64,000 bases of DNA. Source: Saccharomycopsis crataegensis (Eukaryota; Ascomycota; Saccharomycetes; Ascoideales; Saccharomycopsidaceae). The stretch lies in the NCBI RefSeq assembly GCF_037102585.1, contig NW_027043821.1:744001-808000 (forward strand), in the 5' to 3' direction. The notes under the pieces are model-generated. The model ran no database searches. It was given only the letters and a program-made list of their open reading frames with translations, and was not told the DNA's origin. This document shows, one piece after another, positions 40,045 to 47,707 of the stretch. How positions within the stretch are numbered: position 1 is the first letter of the stretch; each line of letters opens with the position of its first letter. A program made the position numbers and the translations under genes.

Positions 40045-40201
40045 TGTTGTAGTATGGTTTGAGCTATTGGTTATAGGCAACGATACACGTGCTCATAACC
40101 ATAAGCTCATAACCATTAGTATATAATTATAGTCGTCGATTATGAAAAGTTTTCAATATATATGATCTCTGGTTCTTCAGAGAGTAATACTAAATCAATC
40201 C
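40045..40201 (+). repeat. Gypsy-G LTR fragment
   Basis: The first 157 bases of a gypsy-G LTR are cut at AATCAATCC by an antisense LINE poly-A. Its TG overlaps the AAATG duplication of the neighbouring gypsy-D LTR. Confidence 0.85.
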
Positions 40202-40376
40202 TTTTTTTTTTTTTCCAATAATTTCGATTTATATTAAATCTCATAAGTATATAATTATATAAACTTGTTCTTGGTTTTGAGGAGGAAAATCTTCAAAAGA
40301 CGAAGAATTTCAATTTTTTTAAATTAATATTCAACAGTGTGAGATTTCTACTCACTAAAAACCCCCTTTAAGATAT

Positions 40377-40778
40377 TGTTGAGTTGACAATCCAAAGTCA
40401 TATATTGGGTTTTGTACAGATGGCTCAACGGTTAACACGGGTATCAATGTGTTGAATAGATCCTGGGTTCGAGTCTCGGATAAGACGGTTTATTTACCAT
40501 GGCTGAGCAATATATAATCTGCATGTGATTATGACTCAGCCTAATAATTAGTCATTGTGCATATGATTAATCATCTAGAATGTTCTAGATGGATGTATGA
40601 TTACAAATCATATATATTGGTCTTATTATAAATATGGGGCCTCTCCCCATAGTTTGAGTTTATATTTTGTTATTTAAATAGTTAGTTAGTTAAGAAGAAT
40701 AAGAATAATAACAAGGATAGTTTGATAGTATTTGTTATTGGTAATGACTACTGTAACTAGGGTTACAAAAATTCAACA
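40377..40778 (+). repeat. Solo copia-B LTR with tRNA-like module
   Basis: This 402-bp LTR runs TGTTGAGTTGACAATCC...AATTCAACA, with a perfect GATAT target duplication (40372-40376 and 40779-40783). Both ends resemble copia-A. It holds a tRNA-like segment (40413-40487), one HSE-like site (CTAGAATGTTCTAGA) and a final GTAACTAGGGTTAC palindrome. Confidence 0.82.
40413..40487 (+). promoter_or_regulatory. tRNA-like Pol III A-box/B-box module in copia-B LTR
   Basis: The A-box TGGCTCAACGG (40421-40431) and B-box GGTTCGAGTCT (40466-40476) are 45 bp apart, the spacing found in tRNA genes. The T-arm CTGGG/CTCGG folds around TTCGAGT. An acceptor-like pairing exists between GTTTTGT just upstream and ATAAGAC after the T-arm. 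The D and anticodon arms fold poorly, so it is a degenerate tRNA-like sequence and not a working tRNA gene. Confidence 0.6.
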
Positions 40779-41229
40779 GATATTGACTATTTTTATTTTT
40801 ATTTTTAATATTATTTTTATTTTGTTTTATGGTTATTTTAATTTTTTAGTAGACCGCTGTAATAAGATATAATAATGTTTTCATTGATTGATTAGTCCAA
40901 TCTGCATTATTTGACCTTCGTACCCTATTATATTTTTCAATGTAATAAGCGAAGCGATCCAATTTTATCATAGTTTGTTTCTGATGTTGATGCAATATGA
41001 TGTTATCCCATGTTTGAGATATTCCCATTTTTAATATTTTCCATAAGTTTCTTGATACTGTGCAATTTATGTAGTAATGGGTGATGTAGGCTTCCTTGAT
41101 ATGGTCAGGATCCCTGGGGTTGGTGTTCCAATTTTCTGGAGGAAAATTACAAACATGGCAACGGGAATTTGTTGATTTGAACAATGTGAGCCCCAACATC
41201 ATGAGGTGGAGGTTCTCCATTGAATCCTA

Positions 41230-41349
41230 TTTTTTTTTTTAAAGACAAAATTCAATATATTAATTAATTATATAACTATATATCTCATAAACTACCTAAT
41301 GTAGTTTGAAAATTAAAGTGTTAAGGGAAAACCATTAATGGTGAAAAAC
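41230..41349 (-). mobile_element. LINE-2 tail fragment
   Basis: The antisense last about 120 bp of LINE-2 with poly-A sit directly behind the LINE-1 fragment at the same TAGGAT target. It is cut at 41350 by a copia-B LTR. Confidence 0.82.
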
Positions 41350-41380
41350 TGTTGAGTTGACAATCCAAAGTCTATATTGG

Positions 41381-44300
41381 TGTTGTAGTATGGTTTGAGC
41401 TATTGGTTATAGGCAATGATACACGTGCTCATAACCATAAGCTCATAACCATTAGTATATAATTATAGTCGTCGATTATGAAAAGTTTTCAATATATATG
41501 ATCTCTGGTTCTTCAGAGAGTATTACTAAATCAATCCTAACCCGTGACTAACTACATCTAGTATAGTCGCATCGTAATATAACAATTGGTAGCACCACTA
41601 GGTTTTTAGTTTTACAGACTCCACTGATTATAAACTTCTGTTGTCGTTTAATAGCATAGCTTGGTTATCCTAGTGTATGACTGTATTTGGTTTAAGCCCT
41701 AGCTCAGACGAAGAAGATAATTATTCAGGCGAAGAAAACGAGATGAGTATGCCGGGTGGACCGTTGGACGATTCTAATCGTCTGTTGCTCATGGAGCTCG
41801 TTGAAATGCTTCACGGTAAAGAGAAGGCCGGTCGCGTGTTAGACCCTATGGAGGTCAAGTTTAACGGAAAGCCGTTTAGTACAGGGATGCTTGCCCGCAC
41901 TCCCATGGCATTGCATGACTTCTTCCAGTATGCAGAACACCAGATGCCACTTAATTGGAATGACAAGTATAAGATGAGTTTTATCGTGAGAAACGTGGCT
42001 CAAGATACTTTTAGAAGTTTTTCTTCTTTTTCTGACTCCTTGCCGTCAGATATCTCTTATAGAGCCTTTAAGGCTCAAGTGCTTGCGCACTTTTCTAGAG
42101 TTGATATGGTTGACATTTTGGAAAGAACATTGTGGACAATTGCGCAAAAAGGAAAAGCGCTTCTGTCCCACGTTGCTGAGTTTCAAGCGAATGTTGTGTA
42201 CATTCCAGATTGGTCAGAACGTTCAAAAATTAATCGTTTTATCGATTCCTTGGACCCGCGTTTGCAGAAGCACATTGCAGATGCAGGACGCATTTATGAG
42301 AAATTAGATGATGTGATTTCTCATGCACTTAGTATTAATGATCTTACTGAAAGAACCATCCATACTCTGACTATCCCTATGCCGTCTACGTTTTCGCCTA
42401 TGGATAGAGGTGGTCCGATGCCAATGGAATTGGATGCTTTGCAATCAGTACCAAGTTCTCGGGGAAACTCATATCCTCGCAAGTCTAGTGGTAAGATTGC
42501 CGCCCTCTGCAAGAAATTTAATCTCACCCAGGAGGAGGTGAGGCTGTTGCTTATTCTTGGAAATTGTTTCCAGTGTAAAGGACACGGACATCAGAGCATG
42601 GACTGCCCTCGCCGTGGTGGTGGTGGGTCTGGTGCTCGTTTGGCTCACCTTATGGATTGCGTCCAAGAGGAGGACCATGCAGTTCCGTTTGAGGATGTTG
42701 TTGCTTTCAAGGTTCCTGTTACTATGGGACCTGCTGGGTTTGTTACCAAAGCTCTTATTGATTCTGGGGCGAGTTACAGTTTTGTGAATCCGTCTATTTT
42801 TCCTAAGCTCGGTTATGATAGTGCCGATCTTACTAGGATTAGCCCAAGAACAATCAAGACTGCAACTAATCAGTATGATGCGGTAGATAGGTATGTGATT
42901 ATCCCTGTTACATTTAACCATACTGTTGTGAAGATCCGTTGTTATGTGCACCCGATTGTTTCACCTACTGTTATTGTGGGGCTTCCATTCATTAGAGAAT
43001 ATGCCCATCTTATTGATTTTGCTAATCTTACTGTGGGAGATGTGGGGGTGGACGATTTGGATGAGAAATCCATTGAAAGTATTAGTGCTATGGCTGCTCT
43101 TAGCCTGGATCCTGTTGAGATAGACGATCCTAGATTAGAGAAATTGTTGTTTGATTATGCGGATATTTTTGCGGAGAAGCTTGGGATTAATCAAGTTGTT
43201 GAGTCTCGGGGGGCAGATAATATCAGGCTTGAACCGATGTCGGAAGAAGTTCCAACGACCCCGTATATTCCGAAGGTTAAGATTGCTCTTTTGCATGAGG
43301 TTAGAAATCATATTAGGCGTATGGTCGATTCTAAACTTATTCAACCCTCTAACTCGCCTTATTCTTCACCTTTTCTAGTTGTCAAGAAGAAGACTGGGGA
43401 GATTCGTTTGGTTATTGATTTTCGTCAAATCAACCTTTTATTGAAAAGGTTTAATCAGAACCTTCCCAGTTACGATGAATTGATCCAGATCTTTCTGGCC
43501 AATAAGGTGTTCTCAACCGTGGATTTAACGGAAGGCTTTCATCAACTTACCCTCGATGAGAATTCTAGTAGATTCACGGCTTTTGAGTTTGAAGGGCTCA
43601 AGTACGAGTACTTGAGATTACCCTTCGGACTCACATCAGCCCCTTCACACCTACAATCATACTTAGCCAAGAAAATATCACACCTTTCAACTGCCCGTAA
43701 TTATGTTGATGATGTTCTCTTGGCGTCGCCAAACAGGGAAGAGCATTTGGGTTTGCTCAAGCAGTTTTTTGATGTGTGTCGGGAGAACAAGTTGTTTTTG
43801 AAAAGGCTGAAATGCAGTTTTATGAGCTCTAAGGTTCGCTTTCTTGGTTGGGAAATTGGTCCGGATGGAGTTGAAATCCCTGATGATACTAGGGAAGTAA
43901 TTCGGAAATTGAAGACCCCTGTGAATGCCAAGGAGTTGCAGAAAACTCTTGGATTCACGAATTATTTCCGTCATTTCGTTGCCAGCTATTCGGACTTAGT
44001 GGTTGAACTTTACCAATTTGTCTCCAAAAATCTCGAATGGGATATGGAGACAGTTTCCAAAAGGTTCGCTTCTTTGAAGCAAGCCTTGTTGGAAACCAAG
44101 GTACTAAGTGTTCCACTTTCGACTGATCCCGCTACTGTATTTGTAATTGAGTCTGATGCTTCAGGAATTGCAATTGGGGGGGTATTGAAACAGTTAATCC
44201 CTGGGTCCGATGAGCTGCAAATTGTTGGTTATTACCTGCGGAGCCTTTCAATCCACGAAAAGAATTATCCAATTAGAGATAAAGAACTTTTAGCCGTTGT

Positions 44301-46360
44301 CTACTTATTAGACAAGACGGCCCATTTGATATTTGGTCATAGAATTGTGGTAAAGACTGATCACCAATCCTTGTCTGTGTTGCTTAAAGGAAATAAGGAA
44401 GCTGAAAATGACAGGGTTAAAAGATGGATTACTAAACTCGCTGAGTTTGATATTGTGTTAGAATATGTCAAGGGTACAACAAATGAGTTAGCTGATTACC
44501 TCTCTCGTTATGTGGGGGCTTTGGAATCGGTAATCCCTGCAGTTAATTTAACTGAAGCAGAAATCAAGGCTTCGATTGAATCGGATGAGTATTTTGCGGA
44601 GATTAGTAACAGTTTAAGGTTAATTGAGGACAAGGATAATAAAGCAAGTGATAATGCCAGCGATGTCGCAGAAACGAGAATTGATGAAGAAGATGTTAAT
44701 GGTGATAGACTCGATGTGAGTCAGGGTATTTTGAAGAATTTTAAATTGATTGATGGTAAATTGTTTGGACGTACCAATCAATCTCCGTGGCGCCGGGTTG
44801 TTGGGGCGCTGCGGGCCCGTAGGTTAATTGAGTATGAGCATGGCAGAATGCATGCCGGGATAACTCAATTATACCTCGGGCTATCTTCTAAGTTTTATAT
44901 GCGAAATCTTATGAAGATTGTCACTGCAGTAGTTGGTGGATGTGATACTTGTTTGAGAACAAAAATACGCCAACACCATTCCCATCCTATTATGGCTGTT
45001 GATCCTCCAGGATTCACTTTCCAAAGAATTCTGATTGATATGATTACTGGATTGCCGGAATGTGGAGGATGTGATGCTATCCTTACCGTTGTTGATGATT
45101 TTTCGAAATTTTCTATTTTTATTGGATGCAACAAACAGATTGATACAATGGGTGTTGCTAAGGTGTTGTTCCATAATGTATTTGTGTATTATGGTATTCC
45201 GTGTTTTATTCGCTCTGATCGTGATATTCGTTGGGCTAATAGCATTGCCAAGGATATTTCGAAGATTATGGGATTTAAGTATCATCTCACGGCTGCTAAC
45301 AACCCTCGTGGAAATGGTGTGGCAGAAGCCGCTAACAAGAAGGTAGTACAGCTCCTTCGTACTTTTGTTTCTGAAAATAAAGGTGATTGGTTGAGTTATT
45401 TGGCTGTGGCTCAGACTGCTATCAATTCATCTATTCACTCGGCTACCGGTATTTCGCCTTTCCAAGCGGTTTTTGGTCGCCAACCGTTGCTTCAATTGTC
45501 TGAACCTCAAGTTGTTGATATTGCTCATCACCTGATTAGTGAGTGGGGGAAGAGATTGAGGGCAATTCATTGGGCCGTTTCAGAACAATTATCCCTGTAT
45601 CAGCACCGGATGAATATAAGTGCCAATGCAGGAGCAAGCTTTGATGATTATACAGTTGGTCAGTACGTGCTTGTGCATCGCGAAGCGTACACGAATAGTA
45701 CTCGATACAAAAAAGTGACTGATGTGTATTTTGGTCCTTTTAAAGTAGTCAAGGTTATTAACAAGAATAGTTTTGAAATTGATTTACCGATATTAAACCT
45801 TAAATCAAGGGTGATTAATGCGAGGTTTTTACGTCCTTATTCGGTGCCTGAAGCTGCTTTTATTGATCTTCCCCGGACTGTTAATGAATTTAAAGCTAGA
45901 GCTTCTGAGGTTAATGGTATTTTAGGATATGATCCTGACACTAGGTCTTTTGATGTTACCTTTCGGATGGCTCGTCCTGGTCATTGCTTTACGGTCCCGG
46001 TTGATGTTTTTGTGGATAGTGTTCCACTGGGTTTACAGAAGAACCTCTATGAGTCCATTAAGGACTTCTATGGTTCTTCTAGTATTCCTATCTGTAGAAA
46101 ACCGTTGTTGGGTCGTTCCTTTCAAAGTTTGAATAGAAGATCTTGACGGGGGGAATTGTTGTAGTATGGTTTGAGCTATTGGTTATAGGCAATGATACAC
46201 GTGCTCATAACCATAAGCTCATAACCATTAGTATATAATTATAGTCGTCGATTATGAAAAGTTTTCAATATATATGATCTCTGGTTCTTCAGAGAGTATT
46301 ACTAAATCAATCCTAACCCGTGACTAACTACATCTAGTATAGTCGCATCGTAATATAACA
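41381..46360 (+). mobile_element. Gypsy-G element 1, whole-looking Ty3/gypsy retrotransposon
   Basis: This 4980-bp element has LTRs of 204 bp (41381-41584 and 46157-46360) that look identical and a perfect ATTGG duplication (41376-41380 and 46361-46365). The primer site TGGTAGCACCACTAGG (41587-41602) fits the 3' end of initiator tRNA-Met. A purine tract GACGGGGGGAA precedes the 3' LTR. The single long ORF is open throughout. It is a recent insertion and looks whole. Unlike other copies of the family it sits in a copia-B LTR and not beside a true tRNA gene. Confidence 0.94.
41677..46146 (+). CDS. Gypsy-G Gag-Pol polyprotein
   Basis: This encodes 1489 residues in one frame. Gag (about 1-290) is followed by the knuckle CFQCKGHGHQSMDC (about 296), protease LIDSGASYSFVNPS (about 362), reverse transcriptase with VIDFRQIN and YVDDVLLAS (about 676), RNase H with ESDASG and TDHQSL (about 825-900), and integrase zinc finger HAGITQLY...CDTCLRTK (about 1055) with the catalytic core (IDMITGLPECGG, IRSDRD, NGVAEAAN). 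Reverse transcriptase before integrase is the Ty3/gypsy order. I saw no clear chromodomain at the C-terminus. There is no frameshift between gag and pol. CTG codons fall at positions where Ser is expected, supporting CUG-Ser decoding. Confidence 0.94.
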   Translation: MTVFGLSPSSDEEDNYSGEENEMSMPGGPLDDSNRLLLMELVEMLHGKEKAGRVLDPMEVKFNGKPFSTGMLARTPMALHDFFQYAEHQMPLNWNDKYKMSFIVRNVAQDTFRSFSSFSDSLPSDISYRAFKAQVLAHFSRVDMVDILERTLWTIAQKGKALLSHVAEFQANVVYIPDWSERSKINRFIDSLDPRLQKHIADAGRIYEKLDDVISHALSINDLTERTIHTLTIPMPSTFSPMDRGGPMPMELDALQSVPSSRGNSYPRKSSGKIAALCKKFNLTQEEVRLLLILGNCFQCKGHGHQSMDCPRRGGGGSGARLAHLMDCVQEEDHAVPFEDVVAFKVPVTMGPAGFVTKALIDSGASYSFVNPSIFPKLGYDSADLTRISPRTIKTATNQYDAVDRYVIIPVTFNHTVVKIRCYVHPIVSPTVIVGLPFIREYAHLIDFANLTVGDVGVDDLDEKSIESISAMAALSLDPVEIDDPRLEKLLFDYADIFAEKLGINQVVESRGADNIRLEPMSEEVPTTPYIPKVKIALLHEVRNHIRRMVDSKLIQPSNSPYSSPFLVVKKKTGEIRLVIDFRQINLLLKRFNQNLPSYDELIQIFLANKVFSTVDLTEGFHQLTLDENSSRFTAFEFEGLKYEYLRLPFGLTSAPSHLQSYLAKKISHLSTARNYVDDVLLASPNREEHLGLLKQFFDVCRENKLFLKRLKCSFMSSKVRFLGWEIGPDGVEIPDDTREVIRKLKTPVNAKELQKTLGFTNYFRHFVASYSDLVVELYQFVSKNLEWDMETVSKRFASLKQALLETKVLSVPLSTDPATVFVIESDASGIAIGGVLKQLIPGSDELQIVGYYLRSLSIHEKNYPIRDKELLAVVYLLDKTAHLIFGHRIVVKTDHQSLSVLLKGNKEAENDRVKRWITKLAEFDIVLEYVKGTTNELADYLSRYVGALESVIPAVNLTEAEIKASIESDEYFAEISNSLRLIEDKDNKASDNASDVAETRIDEEDVNGDRLDVSQGILKNFKLIDGKLFGRTNQSPWRRVVGALRARRLIEYEHGRMHAGITQLYLGLSSKFYMRNLMKIVTAVVGGCDTCLRTKIRQHHSHPIMAVDPPGFTFQRILIDMITGLPECGGCDAILTVVDDFSKFSIFIGCNKQIDTMGVAKVLFHNVFVYYGIPCFIRSDRDIRWANSIAKDISKIMGFKYHLTAANNPRGNGVAEAANKKVVQLLRTFVSENKGDWLSYLAVAQTAINSSIHSATGISPFQAVFGRQPLLQLSEPQVVDIAHHLISEWGKRLRAIHWAVSEQLSLYQHRMNISANAGASFDDYTVGQYVLVHREAYTNSTRYKKVTDVYFGPFKVVKVINKNSFEIDLPILNLKSRVINARFLRPYSVPEAAFIDLPRTVNEFKARASEVNGILGYDPDTRSFDVTFRMARPGHCFTVPVDVFVDSVPLGLQKNLYESIKDFYGSSSIPICRKPLLGRSFQSLNRRS

Positions 46361-46710
46361 ATTGGGTTTTGTACAGATGACTTAACGGTTAACACGGGTA
46401 TCAATGTGTTGAATAGATCCCGGGTTCGAGTCTCGGATAAGACGGTTTATTTACCATGGCTGAGCAATATATAATCTGCATGTGATTATGACTCAGCCTA
46501 ATAATTAGTCATTGTGCATATGATTAATCATCTAGAATGTTCTAGATGGATGTATGATTATAAATATGGGGCCTCTCCCCATAGTTTAAGTTTATATTTT
46601 GTTATTTAAATAGTTAGTTAGTTAAGAAGAATAAGAATAATAACAAGGATAGTTTGATAGTATTTGTTATTGGTAATGACTACTGTAACTAGGGTTACAA
46701 AACTTCAACA

Positions 46711-46965
46711 CCTACAATCAAGGGGTCTGTAGGTCATATACTAGGAACCAGATCATTAGATCTCTACTAATAAATATTATAGTCGTTGCTTTCAAAATTA
46801 TATTTACAGTCATTATTGGTTTAAGGTTGCTAGGTGTCGTGCTGTTTGTCCTTACTACTGTCCTTATATTTAACTCTATTATCTAAAGTGTTTGTCATTA
46901 TACGTGAGTGCGTTTGTTTCGTCTTTATATATTAAAGTACTTTGTAGACCTCTAGAATTCTAACA
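46711..46965 (+). repeat. LTR-E fragment
   Basis: The 3' part of an LTR-E copy (ends GAATTCTAACA) is truncated at the left by the copia-B LTR. The adjoining 46966-47104 is a spacer with a poly-A run and no gene that I recognise. Confidence 0.75.
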
Positions 46966-47104
46966 AAGTTAACAATATATTAGTATTCCGTCGATGACTA
47001 AGCGAACCAATACATCACAGGTATGGTGGTGCGAAAAAAAAAATCGTGTTTCAGCTCGAAAGTTACAGAAATCTCAGCGACTTCTACAAAAAGAATGAAA
47101 CAAT

Positions 47105-47177
47105 TGGACGAGTTGGGAATTGAACCCAAGACCTCTCCCATGCTAAGGGAGCGCGCTACCAACTGCGCCACACGCCC
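47105..47177 (-). tRNA. tRNA-Ala (AGC)
   Basis: The acceptor GGGCGTG pairs with CTCGTCC (one wobble), the D-arm is GCGC AGTTGGTA GCGC, the anticodon loop TTAGCAT has AGC, and the T-arm is TTGGG TTCAATT CCCAA. There is no intron. It lies 12 bp downstream of tRNA-Thr. Confidence 0.95.
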
Positions 47178-47189
47178 AAACAAAGAGTA

Positions 47190-47262
47190 TGCCCTCACTC
47201 AGATTTGAACTGAGGATCGCTACATTACTAGTGTAGCGCCTTACCAACTTGGCCATAAGGGC
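47190..47262 (-). tRNA. tRNA-Thr (AGU)
   Basis: The acceptor GCCCTTA pairs with TGAGGGC, the anticodon loop CTAGTAA has AGT, and the T-arm is CTCAG TTCAAAT CTGAG. There is no intron. A gypsy-D LTR starts 12 bp upstream (47275). Confidence 0.95.
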
Positions 47263-47274
47263 GTCCATGAATTG

Positions 47275-47316
47275 TGTTATATTATCGGATCATGGTTGAG
47301 TTGAGTCCTGGTTACC
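47275..47316 (+). repeat. Gypsy-D LTR fragment upstream of tRNA-Thr
   Basis: LTR bases 1-42 with a few changes are cut at GGTTACC. Confidence 0.75.
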
Positions 47317-47707
47317 CCTTGGGTCGCGTGTTCGAACCCCGCTCGCGGCATTAACCACCAGGTCACGCTCAGTACGCTAACTGAGTAAGGAGTAATACCA
47401 CTCTGAAGGTAAGATACAAGGGGGTTTTAGTGAGTAAAAATCTCACACTACCGGTAAGGTTGCGTCGCTGGTGTCTTTCGAAGATTTCCTCCTCCCTGGC
47501 TAAAAAAAAAATAGTGACAGGTTGCTACAAGTCAAAAACATTGCATTTTCCAACCCAAACTCCCGGGTTACCAAAAATATTGGGAGAAAACGGATACCAA
47601 ATAAGTCGCCATAGCTGCGCATAATTGATCATAATAACCGTACATAAAAAGTGCGATGACCTATATAGCTCTTAGTAGTTAAATATAGGGACTTTATAAA
47701 AAAAAAA
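47317..47707. other. Mixed remnants: tRNA-like 3' piece, LINE tail, unassigned sequence
   Basis: At 47317-47352 a sequence with GTGTTCGAACCCC looks like the T-arm and acceptor end of a tRNA whose 5' half is missing. At 47420-47511 the sequence GGGGGTTTTAGTGAG...TTTCCTCCTC plus A-run resembles the LINE-1 tail, diverged. The rest (47512-47707) holds no ORF or repeat that I recognise. Confidence 0.5.

Larger units (their letters stand above)
40202..41223 (-). mobile_element. LINE-1 3' fragment, interrupted by a copia-B LTR
   Basis: This is a minus-strand, 5'-truncated LINE-1 tail and last 124 codons of ORF2 (41220-40846, MENLHLMMLG...LITAVY), nearly identical to 31464-32086. The poly-A end abuts the gypsy-G LTR at the TAGGAT site. 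The 5' end is followed by ATCCTA (41224-41229), the complement of TAGGAT, giving a target duplication. Confidence 0.85.
41350..46710 (+). repeat. Copia-B LTR split by gypsy-G element 1
   Basis: LTR parts lie at 41350-41380 and 46366-46710. It also contains the tRNA-like module (46371-46444; A-box TGACTTAACGG, B-box GGTTCGAGTCT) with a better T-stem (CCGGG/CTCGG). The flanks do not match each other (LINE-2 at left, LTR-E at right), so its outer ends are recombined. Confidence 0.8.

Noticed and set aside
47317-47352. Possible extra tRNA gene with B-box GTGTTCGAACCCC
   Set aside because: Only the T-arm and acceptor 3' part can be seen and no 5' half folds with it. I kept it only as a remnant.
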